DNA from: Metabacillus arenae
Lineage (GTDB): Bacteria; Bacillota; Bacilli; Bacillales; Bacillaceae
Direction of reading: 5' to 3'
NCBI RefSeq assembly: GCF_014773385.1
Contig: NZ_JACXAI010000002.1
Span: forward strand, 62,001-126,000
Length of the DNA: 64,000 bases
Under the pieces are notes generated by a model, which searched no databases, had not been told where the DNA came from, and saw nothing but the letters and a program-made list of their open reading frames with translations. Below are positions 15,576-24,337 of this stretch, one piece after another. How positions within the stretch are numbered: the first letter of the stretch is position 1; each line of letters starts with the position of its first letter. A program made the position numbers and the translations under genes.

Positions 15576-17060
15576 ATGAGTCATGTAATGTTAAAGCTTG
15601 ATGAGAAGGTTGAGAGGTTTTTAGCTGGTAAGAAAAAGCTGTTTATCAATGGTGAGTTTGTGGAGAGTGCTTCGGGAAAAACATTTGATACACCAAATCC
15701 AGCCACTGGAGAGGTATTAGCATCTGTTTATGAAGCAAATCGTGAGGACATTGACCGTGCAGTTAAAGCGGCTCGTAAAGCATTTGATGGAGGTCTGTGG
15801 CCTTCAATGAATGCAGCAACTAGAAGCCGTTTAATGTACAAGCTTGCTGATTTGATGGAAGAAAACAAAGAAGCTTTGGCACAGCTGGAAACTCTTGATA
15901 ACGGAAAACCGATTCAAGAAACAACAAATGCAGACATACCTCTTGCAATAGAACATATGCGCTATTATGCTGGCTGGTCTACAAAAATGGTAGGACAAAC
16001 CATTCCTGTTAGTCAAGAATATTTTAACTATACACGGCATGAACCGGTAGGTGTCGTCGGTCAAATCATCCCATGGAACTTCCCGCTGCTTATGGCATTG
16101 TGGAAATTAGGTGCGGCACTTGCAACTGGCTGTACAGTTGTATTAAAGCCTGCAGAGCAAACTCCTTTATCAGCCCTTTACCTCGCTGAATTAATTCAAG
16201 AAGCCGGCTTCCCGAGAGGTGTAGTTAACATTGTACCAGGGTATGGTGAAACGGCTGGACAAGCACTTGTAGATCATCCTTTAGTTGATAAAATTGCTTT
16301 TACAGGTTCAACTGAAGTTGGAAAATTGATTATGAGTAATGCGGCTAAAACACTAAAAAGGGTTACATTGGAGCTCGGAGGAAAATCGCCCAACATCATT
16401 TTACCTGATGCTGATCTCTCAAAAGCAGTCCCTGGGGCCTTAAACGGAGTGATGTTTAATCAAGGACAGGTATGCTGTGCCGGCTCAAGAGTGTTCATAC
16501 AAAAGAAAAACTATGACAATGTTGTTGCTGACATGGTTTCTCATGCGAAATCGATCCGTCAAGGATCAGGAATTGACCCAGAAACGCAAATCGGGCCGCT
16601 CGTCTCAACTGAGCAGCAAACCCGGGTATTAGATTACATTCAAAAGGGTTTAGATGAAGGGGCCCAAGTATTAACTGGCGGACAAAATCCTTATGAGCAA
16701 GGATATTTCGTCGAGCCAACTATCTTTGCAGATGTTAGTGATGATATGGCGATTGCAAAGGAAGAAATATTCGGACCAGTTATCGCTGCGATGCCATATG
16801 AAGATTTGGACGAGGTGATTGACCGTGCTAACAGATCTGAATATGGATTGGCGGCAGGCCTTTGGACAAGCAATGTTGCAAATGCCCATTATGTAGCCAA
16901 TAAATTAAGAGCAGGAACCGTCTGGGTCAACTGCTACAATGTCTTTGATGCAGCCTCTCCATTCGGGGGATACAAGCAATCCGGAATAGGACGGGAAATG
17001 GGGTCATATGCATTAGATAACTATACTGAAGTAAAAAGTGTATGGGTTAGTTTACAATAA
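15576..17060 (+). CDS. dhaS: NAD-dependent aldehyde dehydrogenase (DhaS-like)
   Basis: A 494-residue ALDH that oxidises aldehydes to carboxylic acids with NAD(P)+. The coenzyme-binding motif is FTGSTEVGKLI, the general-base Glu is in LELGGKSPNI (near residue 266), and the nucleophilic Cys is in GQVCCAGSRVF (near residue 300). EIFGPV and PFGGYKQSGIGRE complete the family signatures. Position immediately before sqhC and sodF matches dhaS of B. subtilis. ATG 15576 is used because GGGAGG is eight bases upstream. A perfect cre box upstream points to catabolite control. The true aldehyde is not known. Confidence 0.92.
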   Translation: MSHVMLKLDEKVERFLAGKKKLFINGEFVESASGKTFDTPNPATGEVLASVYEANREDIDRAVKAARKAFDGGLWPSMNAATRSRLMYKLADLMEENKEALAQLETLDNGKPIQETTNADIPLAIEHMRYYAGWSTKMVGQTIPVSQEYFNYTRHEPVGVVGQIIPWNFPLLMALWKLGAALATGCTVVLKPAEQTPLSALYLAELIQEAGFPRGVVNIVPGYGETAGQALVDHPLVDKIAFTGSTEVGKLIMSNAAKTLKRVTLELGGKSPNIILPDADLSKAVPGALNGVMFNQGQVCCAGSRVFIQKKNYDNVVADMVSHAKSIRQGSGIDPETQIGPLVSTEQQTRVLDYIQKGLDEGAQVLTGGQNPYEQGYFVEPTIFADVSDDMAIAKEEIFGPVIAAMPYEDLDEVIDRANRSEYGLAAGLWTSNVANAHYVANKLRAGTVWVNCYNVFDAASPFGGYKQSGIGREMGSYALDNYTEVKSVWVSLQ

Positions 17061-17070
17061 AGTGAAGCTT

Positions 17071-17099
17071 ACAGCAGTGGAAACCACCACTGCTGTTTT
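17071..17099 (+). terminator. Rho-independent terminator of dhaS
   Basis: ACAGCAGTGG pairs with CCACTGCTGT around a short loop, followed by TTTTG. Confidence 0.8.
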
Positions 17100-17240
17100 G
17101 CCCAAGTTCCACAGAATGTGGGTCACACAGACGTTGCCACTTCGTGTGGCTGCATCTGTGTTCTTTTTTGACTTTTTTAGGCAGTTACCACACTTCATTG
17201 TCTCTGAAACATATTGTAAGGGGTTCTTACGGCCAGTAAA
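17098..17240 (+). repeat. Structured intergenic repeat, copy 2 (diverged)
   Basis: Shares CCACAGAATGTGGGTCACAC and the core that starts at 17120 with copy 1. The ACACAGA/TCTGTGT stem is kept, but the inner stem loop and the last hairpin (GGCAGT ... ACGGCCAGT) have diverged. The first hairpin is replaced by the dhaS terminator. Confidence 0.6.
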
Positions 17241-17250
17241 AGTTTATAAT

Positions 17251-17282
17251 TGTCATCAGGATTTCTCCTGATGACTTTTTCA
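17251..17282 (+). terminator. Rho-independent terminator before sqhC
   Basis: GTCATCAGGA pairs with TCCTGATGAC, followed by TTTTTC. Only 44 bases remain before the sqhC start, so a sqhC promoter must overlap this hairpin unless readthrough occurs. Confidence 0.85.
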
Positions 17283-17326
17283 TGTTTTTTCAATCCCTGA
17301 ATAAGTTTAGGTAGAGGTGAAAATAC

Positions 17327-19234
17327 ATGGTAACGAACTCCGAGTTACAAGCTTTTATTGATGAAAAAATAAAAAAATTAAGGAGCTCTCAACAACATAA
17401 TGGTTCATGGAAATACTGCTTTGAGGGGAGTCTTTTAACAGATGCGTTTGTACTTATATTTCTTAGAACCATTGATGACAAGGATGAAAATCTAATTAAA
17501 ACGATTACGAACCGTTTGCTTTCTATTCAAGAGAAAAATGGTCTGTGGAAACTGTATCAGGATGAAACACAAGGAAATGTAACCGCAACCGTTCAAGCAT
17601 ATGCAGCATTGGCTTACTCAGGCTATATTTCTCTTGAGGATGATAAAATGAAAAAGGCAGAACAGTTCATTAAGAAAAACGGTGGTATGAAGCATGTACA
17701 TTTTATGACTAAATGGATGCTTGCAGTTAATGGCCTTTACCAATGGCCTGTCCTCTTTTATTTTCCATTTCCTTTCTTACTTGTTCCGACATCTTTTCCG
17801 ATTAATTTTTACAGCTTCAGCATATATGCCCGTATTCACTTTGTTCCGATGCTTCTAACAGCAAACAAAAAGTATCAGATCACCTCAAAATGGACACCTT
17901 CCATTCCTTTTATCACAGTTAAAAATCCCACTTCATATACTGAATGGTTATCTTGGGATAGAGACCATCAAAAGTATCTTCAATGGTTTAAACAGGAATT
18001 CACTAAGTTATCACAGCTCCCTGCTTATTTTCACAGGCTGGGTTATCAGGCAGCAGAGCAATATATGTTAAAACGAATCGAAAAGGATGGCACTTTATTC
18101 AGCTATACGAGTGCCACCATTTTTATGGTATACGCACTACTGGCTATCGGATATAAGAAGGATTCTCCGGTCATCAAAAATGCTGTTAAGGGGATAAAAT
18201 CTTTAGTTTGTGAAACCGAAAATTCAACAATTATTGAAAACTCGACTTCAACTGTTTGGGATACAGCTCTCTTGTCGTATAGCTTGCAAGAATCAGGAAT
18301 ATCATTTAATGATCCCATGATCCAAAAGGCTAATTCTTATTTGCTGAAAAAACAGCATACAAAGAAAGCTGATTGGTCGGTCCATGCACCTGGGGTTCGT
18401 CCCGGCGGATGGGGCTTTTCAAACATTAATACAAATAATCCTGATAATGACGATACGTCAGCGGCTTTGCGCTCACTAACTAGGGCTGCATACCAATATG
18501 AAAAAGAAAATTCGGCGTGGAGATTAGGAGCCCAATATCTTTTATCTATGCAAAACAGGGACGGCGGGTGGGGAGCATTCGAAAAAAATGTCGATCAAAC
18601 ACTATTAACCTTTATCCCGATTGAAAATGCGGAGGATGCCGTAATCGATCCTTCTACACCGGATCTAACAGGTAGAGCCATTGAGTTTCTCGGCAATTAC
18701 GCAGGATTAAAAGAAGATCATCCCCAAATAAAGGAAGCAATTAAATGGTTGATTAACAACCAAAATTCGAATGGAAGCTGGTATGGAAGGTGGGGAATTT
18801 GTTATATATATGGAACTTGGGCCGCATTGACCGGGCTCAGTGCTGTTGGGGTTTCCCATCTTCATCCAAGTATAAAAAAAGCCAAAGAATGGCTGAAATC
18901 GATTCAAAATCCAGACGGAGGATGGGGCGAATCGTGCAAAAGTGCAGAAATCAAATCGTATGTTCCACTCAAGTTTAGTACACCTTCGCAAACTGCATGG
19001 GCAATTGATGCATTGTTAACAAATGAAAGCCCCAAATCAACTGATATCGATAGAGGAATGAAAAAACTGACCAATCCTTCTTCCTTCTCTAAAGCAGCAC
19101 TAACTTATCCAACAGGACTTGGCTTACCTGGGCAATATTACATTTACTATCACAGTTACAATGACATCTTCCCTTTGCTGGCGGCCGCTCATTATAAAGC
19201 AAAAATTGCTGTTTCTGATTTGAGCACCATCTAA
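17327..19234 (+). CDS. sqhC: Squalene-hopene / tetraprenyl-curcumene cyclase
   Basis: A 635-residue class II terpene cyclase. The protonating DxDD motif is DNDD near residue 373. Many QW repeats (QNRDGGWGAF, QNSNGSWYGRWG, QNPDGGWGES) give the double alpha-barrel. A hydrophobic stretch near residue 140-165 (LFYFPFPFLLVP) is the membrane-insertion helix of these monotopic enzymes. In B. subtilis the orthologue next to dhaS and sodF cyclises tetraprenyl-beta-curcumene to sporulenol for spore membranes; other Bacillaceae may make hopanoids. Which product is formed here cannot be told. The ATG has AGAGGTG upstream. Confidence 0.93.
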   Translation: MVTNSELQAFIDEKIKKLRSSQQHNGSWKYCFEGSLLTDAFVLIFLRTIDDKDENLIKTITNRLLSIQEKNGLWKLYQDETQGNVTATVQAYAALAYSGYISLEDDKMKKAEQFIKKNGGMKHVHFMTKWMLAVNGLYQWPVLFYFPFPFLLVPTSFPINFYSFSIYARIHFVPMLLTANKKYQITSKWTPSIPFITVKNPTSYTEWLSWDRDHQKYLQWFKQEFTKLSQLPAYFHRLGYQAAEQYMLKRIEKDGTLFSYTSATIFMVYALLAIGYKKDSPVIKNAVKGIKSLVCETENSTIIENSTSTVWDTALLSYSLQESGISFNDPMIQKANSYLLKKQHTKKADWSVHAPGVRPGGWGFSNINTNNPDNDDTSAALRSLTRAAYQYEKENSAWRLGAQYLLSMQNRDGGWGAFEKNVDQTLLTFIPIENAEDAVIDPSTPDLTGRAIEFLGNYAGLKEDHPQIKEAIKWLINNQNSNGSWYGRWGICYIYGTWAALTGLSAVGVSHLHPSIKKAKEWLKSIQNPDGGWGESCKSAEIKSYVPLKFSTPSQTAWAIDALLTNESPKSTDIDRGMKKLTNPSSFSKAALTYPTGLGLPGQYYIYYHSYNDIFPLLAAAHYKAKIAVSDLSTI

Positions 19235-19389
19235 CATAGATGTGTCATCAAAATAAGCCTTACACAAGTAATCAGATCGCCTTTGATTCATGCCGTACCA
19301 AATACGATCTTTTACACCCTCATGTCTACATCGTAACTCATGCAACGCGGGCGGGTTAATTGTTTAAATTACTAATTGTCACCCTATAG

Positions 19390-20181
19390 TCAACTGTTAA
19401 GTGATATCCTATTTAGAAAAATCTTCATCAATAGAGGAAGAGAAATAAGGATTGGTGGATCGTCCGGGCGGGGGGCATGGAGAGTAATTCTCTGATGCGG
19501 GACTGAACCATAAGGTTTGACAATGATCGGCTCCTTAGATCGGGTGCGTAACGTAGTGTGCGGAAGTAAAATCTCCATGGCCTGAGCCTTCCAGGATACA
19601 GCTGTAGCCATCAGATAATAGGTGCCCGGTTTGACGCCTGTAAAACAAAAATACCCCAAGGATGAAAGAAGTGTGCCGTATAGGGGGAGTCCTTCAGGTA
19701 TCGGTTTGGCAAATAAGCCGACTAAAATAACTCCCTCAAAAGGAATTTCCGCTTGGATGGTCCCTTCTATACAAGCGTGTTGATTTATAATTAGATGCTT
19801 CGTATGCCAATCATTAAGCTGTTGCAATGACCTCAAATGATGGTCCGCTTGCAGGGTCGAATTGCGAAATTCGGATGGCGTCACACCTACCCTTTCGGTA
19901 AATCGGGTTGTGAAGGTCCCAAGGCTCTGTTGACCGATTTCCAACCCGATATCACGAACACTCAAGTTCGTGCGCACTAACAAATCCTTAGCCTTTTGCA
20001 ATCGGAGGGAAGAAACATAGTATATGGGGGAAAGACCCATTCTTTCTTTAAAAATGCGTGTAAAATGGTACGGACTGTAGGCGACATGACCAGCCAACCG
20101 GGAAAGCGGAAGCGGTTCATTGATATGTTGATGAATATAAGAGATGACCTCGTCAATTTCTGTTTGCATGTCAGTTACCAT
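19390..20181 (-). CDS. AraC-family transcriptional regulator
   Basis: A 263-residue protein with the DNA-binding domain at the N-terminus, the reverse of classical AraC. Two helix-turn-helix units span about residues 8-105: LSRLAGHVAYSPYHFTRIFK and VRDIGLEIGQQSLGTFTTRF, followed by GVTPSEFR. The remaining 150 residues probably form a ligand or partner domain of the type seen in AraC-effector-binding proteins; no clear family was recognised. GGGAG lies eight bases before the ATG. It converges on sqhC but is probably unrelated. Its GC-richer codons stand out from the neighbours and hint at later acquisition. Confidence 0.8.
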   Translation of the reverse strand: MVTDMQTEIDEVISYIHQHINEPLPLSRLAGHVAYSPYHFTRIFKERMGLSPIYYVSSLRLQKAKDLLVRTNLSVRDIGLEIGQQSLGTFTTRFTERVGVTPSEFRNSTLQADHHLRSLQQLNDWHTKHLIINQHACIEGTIQAEIPFEGVILVGLFAKPIPEGLPLYGTLLSSLGYFCFTGVKPGTYYLMATAVSWKAQAMEILLPHTTLRTRSKEPIIVKPYGSVPHQRITLHAPRPDDPPILISLPLLMKIFLNRISLNS

Positions 20182-20416
20182 TCCTATAACTCCCTCCCGC
20201 TTATCTTCCTAATAATGTTTAGAGTAAGGACGTTTACCTGCTATTTCGTTCGAACAGAACAAATGTTCCCATCTATATCAATTTTAGCACATTATTCATG
20301 AATATGGAACAACTTTAAGTCAACTTTTTATCCTATTAAATACTCCCAGTTTGGTACAACCTCTTAAGTAATTACAGCATAACTGTTGTTAACTATTTAA
20401 AGTTTAAAGCTGGAAA

Positions 20417-21223
20417 TTATAATTCTAAAAAAATGCCGGTTTTATCGTCACTATAGAGCCCATTGGATTCTTCAAAGTTTTGTAAAGAATGAATATACGA
20501 TTCTATTCCTTTCTTTTGAACCTCTAAGAAAATGTCTGTAAGAGATAATTCAGGATGAAAAAGTCCATCAGAGAGCAGCAGCACAGATTTAACCAGCTTT
20601 CGATCTATCCTTTGAAAATCAATGAATTCTGCTGCTTCCTCCATCCCGTTCGCTACAGAATATCCCTCCTTTGTATTGGCTAGCCAGCGATTGTAGATAA
20701 GCTTCCTTTTAATGTCTTTTTCATAGACTTCTTCATCTGGTAGCGGTATTCCTTTTTTCCGATCCTTTGCTCTCTTTTTCTTTGCACGATCATTTAGTCC
20801 TTTTAACGTATCTTTAGTAAGCAAAGTAATCTTCCCATCTGACTGCTCAATTATAATCATGCTGTCACCTAAATGAGCCAGTTCAATCAACTCTCGGTGA
20901 AGGGAAATAATTACCACACAGGTTGACCAGAGGTGATGTTTTTCTTTCATATCAATACCATTCTTAATCATTAATTTTTTTAACAAATCATTACATTTAA
21001 TAACATGTTTATCTAGGTTTGGATAACTTTTTTTACTAGAGAAATAATTTCTAAATAAATTTGCAGCTAAATAGGCTCCATTAAACCCTTCTTCATTTGT
21101 AAAATCCACCAACGGAGTTGCTCCATCAAAAACTCCAAACAAATTAGCATGTTCATTTATGACAAACGCATCCTCACTCACTTTTTTACTTGGACCTTTC
21201 AATTGATAATAGGATAATTTCAT
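20417..21223 (-). CDS. PP2C-like serine/threonine phosphatase domain protein
   Basis: A 268-residue cytosolic protein with the metal-site motifs of the PPM family: SEDAFVI and VFDGATP near the N-terminus, AHLGDSMIII in the middle, LLLSDGLFHP and SDDKTGIFLEL near the end. A lysine-rich insertion (about residues 128-150, RAKKKRAKDRKK) is unusual. The usual DGxG motif is reduced to DGAT, so activity should be tested rather than assumed. No kinase partner is adjacent. The target is unknown. Confidence 0.78.
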   Translation of the reverse strand: MKLSYYQLKGPSKKVSEDAFVINEHANLFGVFDGATPLVDFTNEEGFNGAYLAANLFRNYFSSKKSYPNLDKHVIKCNDLLKKLMIKNGIDMKEKHHLWSTCVVIISLHRELIELAHLGDSMIIIEQSDGKITLLTKDTLKGLNDRAKKKRAKDRKKGIPLPDEEVYEKDIKRKLIYNRWLANTKEGYSVANGMEEAAEFIDFQRIDRKLVKSVLLLSDGLFHPELSLTDIFLEVQKKGIESYIHSLQNFEESNGLYSDDKTGIFLEL

Positions 21224-21369
21224 CGGAAAACTCCCCCTTCCCTGCTCTTATTATAAACAGATTTTTAGTTAAACTTGGGATCAAAGGAATAAATTTTCTA
21301 ATGAAAGTTTAGTGAATAAACTGGTAGCCTAGTAGTGTATGACTCTAGTAAACTACTGGGAGGTAACAT

Positions 21370-21945
21370 ATGATTAAGAAATTTGTCGCAGCTTCATCAT
21401 TAGCAGTTTCTGTTTTAGCTTTCGGTGCTCAGGCAGATGCAAAAGAAAGTAATCATGTTGTAAAGGAAGGAGACACCCTTTACAAATTAGGGATGCAATA
21501 TGGTGTGTCTGTTCAAGACTTACAAACAGCTAACAATAAAAACAGCGATATGCTCATTCCTGGAGAAGAATTAACCATTCCTGCTTCTATTACAGCTGAG
21601 GAAAAAGATTTGCTTGCTCGTTTGGTACAAGCAGAAGCAGTCGGTGAACCATATGCAGGGAAAGTCGCGGTTGCAACCGTTGTGTTAAACCGTGTAGAAA
21701 GCAACCTTTTCCCGAATACAATTCATGGTGTTATCTATGACGGTACACAATTTGAACCAGTATTAAATGGCGAAATTAATAAGCCTGCTGGCGCAGAAGC
21801 TAAGAAAGCGGTTTCTGAGGCATTGGCTTTTCATGGGCAAGGGAACAACTCCCTCTTCTTCTATAATCCTAAAAAAGCACAAAATGATTTCTTAGAAAAT
21901 AAACAAGTGACAGTCGAAATCGGCGATCATGTATTTTTAAAATAA
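21370..21945 (+). CDS. Secreted LysM plus SleB-type cell-wall hydrolase
   Basis: A 191-residue exported protein. The signal peptide ends at AQADA (about residue 24). One LysM domain (about 29-72, VKEGDTLYKLGMQYGVS) is followed by a Hydrolase_2/SleB-like catalytic domain (about 77-191) with LVQAEAVGEPYAGKVAVATV, where the Glu in QAEA is the presumed catalytic acid, and NSLFFYNP near the end. The same arrangement is seen in B. subtilis YkvT and the germination lytic enzyme SleB. It may act in wall turnover or cortex lysis. GGGAGG precedes the ATG, and a hairpin in the leader (AGTAGT/ACTACT) lies just upstream. Confidence 0.85.
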   Translation: MIKKFVAASSLAVSVLAFGAQADAKESNHVVKEGDTLYKLGMQYGVSVQDLQTANNKNSDMLIPGEELTIPASITAEEKDLLARLVQAEAVGEPYAGKVAVATVVLNRVESNLFPNTIHGVIYDGTQFEPVLNGEINKPAGAEAKKAVSEALAFHGQGNNSLFFYNPKKAQNDFLENKQVTVEIGDHVFLK

Positions 21946-22016
21946 TGCATTGTCGAGTTTGATATTTTCAAAAGTACCAAACACATAGAAAAAAAGCATA
22001 CGCTAATGAATGATTC

Positions 22017-22058
22017 AAGCGGCTTATCCTATAAATGGATGAGCCGTTTGTCTTTTTT
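22017..22058 (+). terminator. Rho-independent terminator
   Basis: CGGCTTATCC pairs with GGATGAGCCG, followed by a T-tract. It ends the LysM-SleB gene. Confidence 0.8.
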
Positions 22059-22194
22059 GAAAGCTTTGTAGTGATGACTTTTTGAGTCGATACGTGGTTA
22101 GAAGCAAGGAGAACTGCTAATTGTTTTTTTAAACACAATATAGGCTTTTGTCTCATATCCTTTTAAAAGATGGATTTTTCAGGAGGCGATAGCT

Positions 22195-23076
22195 TTGTCA
22201 GATGAACAAAATGGACAGTCATTATTAGATTGGTGTAAGGAAACAGAGAATTTATGGAAAAGTTTGAATTTTGGTGATCAAGAAGCAAGTGACATTTATG
22301 ATGAACTTCAACAGCTGAAAGAGGATTTATACGTAAGTGCTCAAAGGGACCGTCAAGAAAGTCTTTTTGAAAAGGCACACGAGCTTCATAACAGAATCCA
22401 AGATATTCTTATGACCGAAGAAACTGATAGCCAATCAGATCGTGCCCCTGCCGTTCCAATCGGTAAACATACCCTGCCTCCATTGCCGTATGCTTATAAC
22501 GCTTTGGAGCCGTACATTGCAGAAGAAATCATGCGCCTTCATCATACAAAGCATCATCAAAGCTATGTTGATGGCCTTAATAAAGCAGAGCTAAAAATGC
22601 AAGCTGCTCGTGAGACCAATAATTACGAATTAATTAAGCATTGGGAAAGGGAAGCAGCCTTTCATGGAGCAGGACACTATTTGCATACAATTTTTTGGAA
22701 TGTGATGACACCGGGCGGCGGAGGAAGGCCAAGCGGCCAGCTGCTACGTGCTATTAATGAAGCCTTTGGCAGCTTCGATCGTTTCAAAAAACATTTCACA
22801 GAAGCTGCTAAAAATGTTGAAGGAGTTGGGTGGGCAATCCTTGTATGGGCTCCCCGCTCTCATAGACTAGAAATCTTAACGGCTGAAAAACATCAGGATT
22901 TAAGTCAGTGGGATGTGATCCCCCTCCTCGTTTTAGATGTTTGGGAGCATGCTTATTACCTGCAATATAAAAATGAACGGCCAAAATACGTTGAAAATTG
23001 GTGGAATGTTGTTAATTGGAAGGAAGTTGAAAGAAGGTTTAACGCAGCCAGTCAATTGAAATGGCAGCCTTATTAA
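22195..23076 (+). CDS. sodF: Fe/Mn superoxide dismutase, SodF type with N-terminal extension
   Basis: A 293-residue member of the Fe/Mn SOD family. Metal ligands are the His in LHHTKHHQSYV, the His in GAGHYLHTIFW, and Asp and His in LDVWEHAYYLQY. About 90 residues at the N-terminus (helical, charged) precede the SOD core; this extension is typical of Bacillus SodF, which is longer than SodA. The Gly-rich loop MTPGGGGRPSG is preserved. The start is TTG with AGGAGG eight bases upstream. Position after sqhC agrees with B. subtilis. It is the last conserved gene before the glycan island. Confidence 0.92.
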   Translation: MSDEQNGQSLLDWCKETENLWKSLNFGDQEASDIYDELQQLKEDLYVSAQRDRQESLFEKAHELHNRIQDILMTEETDSQSDRAPAVPIGKHTLPPLPYAYNALEPYIAEEIMRLHHTKHHQSYVDGLNKAELKMQAARETNNYELIKHWEREAAFHGAGHYLHTIFWNVMTPGGGGRPSGQLLRAINEAFGSFDRFKKHFTEAAKNVEGVGWAILVWAPRSHRLEILTAEKHQDLSQWDVIPLLVLDVWEHAYYLQYKNERPKYVENWWNVVNWKEVERRFNAASQLKWQPY

Positions 23077-23085
23077 TGGATTTCC

Positions 23086-23114
23086 GGTACCAGGTACCTA
23101 AAGTACCTGGTATC
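23086..23114 (+). terminator. GGTACC-type hairpin after sodF
   Basis: TACCAGGTAC pairs with GTACCTGGTA, followed by TCATTTTC. It belongs to the window's GGTACC hairpin group. Confidence 0.7.
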
Positions 23115-23135
23115 ATTTTCTAAAATTTTCAAAAC

Positions 23136-23165
23136 AAAAAATGTTATTTCTCATAACATTTTTTT
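23136..23165. terminator. Bidirectional terminator
   Basis: AAAATGTTAT pairs with ATAACATTTT around five bases, with A- and T-tracts on both sides. It separates sodF from the convergent glycosyltransferase gene. Confidence 0.75.
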
Positions 23166-23168
23166 AAC

Positions 23169-23193
23169 ATGAACTACAATTCGGTAGTTCATC
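23169..23193 (-). terminator. Hairpin downstream of the GT61 gene
   Basis: ATGAACTAC pairs with GTAGTTCAT around a 6-base loop. It lies 16 bases past the glycosyltransferase stop codon. Confidence 0.55.
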
Positions 23194-23208
23194 TTTATTT
23201 ATTATCTG

Positions 23209-24309
23209 TCATAATCCTTGCATCTTTAATATTTCTTTAAATTTATTTATATTTACAATAATATCATCTTTCATTGGCTTATCATGACGTTTTTTTCCAG
23301 CGTCACATTTAATATAATAATAATCAAGGTTAATATAATTACTAATTTTCCAAAAAAGCTCACAAACCATTGTTGATGAAAACTCGATTATTTTTGTTCT
23401 TGGATTACAAAATACGATATTTGTAAGATTTGCACCTGATGGCGATATGATATGTGTAGCTGAATAAAAGAGGTTTATTTGATCTTGGAGTGATAAATCT
23501 TTTATTTGAACCTTTTTAAAACCATATGGCTTAATAAATTTTATTAACTCATCTTCGTTAATTACTTTTCTGTGTTCTGTATCGTTTCTACTAATATAAA
23601 TTCTTTCATATTCTTTTAAAAATGTTGGCTTTTTATTTTCTAAAAACTTGTTTCTAATAAAATCACATGCCCATCTAGGGATGCGTCCTAATCTTCTTGG
23701 TACAGCTGATACAACAACCTTTTCAGCTTTATAATGGAAAGTATCATTCGTTTCTATTATTTTGTTTTTAGGTATACCTAAGACTGAAAGAGTTTCATAT
23801 TGTAATTCTGGAAATTTCAAAGAACCATTTATAATATATTTATCTACTTTAATGCCGCTTTGATTCAATAAATGGATACGTGGTAAAATATCAAACATCC
23901 AGTGATAGTAATTATTGTGGGTTGTAAAAGCTAATGTTGCTACCGTTTCTTTACTATAATTAAATGTCGGTAATTTTTTTTGATAAAAAATGTCATGTTC
24001 TTCAGGAGTTTTCCTATTAAGCCATGATACATCCCATAACAGTTTATTATTCGAAGTTATTACACTACCATTTATTCCCCAAAGACGTCCATAGGGTATA
24101 ACTGCTACAAATGCTTTGCCAAATTTACATTTTGTTTCCCAGCGGGGGGAATCAACTCCCTTTGGAGGAGGAAAAGAAATAATTTCGTTCGAATAAATCT
24201 CCTTATAATATTTGTCAATCTCTTTTTTATTAATAAATGTCTCTTTTATCCAATCCATGGTATTTAAGTAAAAGCCTTCAGGTGGCTTTATTTCATTTTC
24301 TCTATACAT
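23209..24309 (-). CDS. Glycosyltransferase family 61 (DUF563)
   Basis: A 366-residue cytosolic glycosyltransferase. GT61 features are NYYHWMFDILPRI in the middle, ERIYISRNDTEHRKVINEDEL, and SPSGANLTNIVF close to the end, which form the nucleotide-sugar site in this family. A second, diverged GT61 enzyme is at 32176. It lies 28 bases after the preceding gene and so is its operon partner. Donor and acceptor sugars are unknown; given the island, spore-surface glycan assembly is the inferred role. Confidence 0.85.
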   Translation of the reverse strand: MYRENEIKPPEGFYLNTMDWIKETFINKKEIDKYYKEIYSNEIISFPPPKGVDSPRWETKCKFGKAFVAVIPYGRLWGINGSVITSNNKLLWDVSWLNRKTPEEHDIFYQKKLPTFNYSKETVATLAFTTHNNYYHWMFDILPRIHLLNQSGIKVDKYIINGSLKFPELQYETLSVLGIPKNKIIETNDTFHYKAEKVVVSAVPRRLGRIPRWACDFIRNKFLENKKPTFLKEYERIYISRNDTEHRKVINEDELIKFIKPYGFKKVQIKDLSLQDQINLFYSATHIISPSGANLTNIVFCNPRTKIIEFSSTMVCELFWKISNYINLDYYYIKCDAGKKRHDKPMKDDIIVNINKFKEILKMQGL

Positions 24310-24337
24310 AAATTCACCCTTTTTTCTACTATATTAA

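Noticed and set aside
17038-17271. 77-residue plus-strand ORF after dhaS
   Set aside because: Spans the dhaS terminator, the structured repeat and the next terminator, so it is not a gene.
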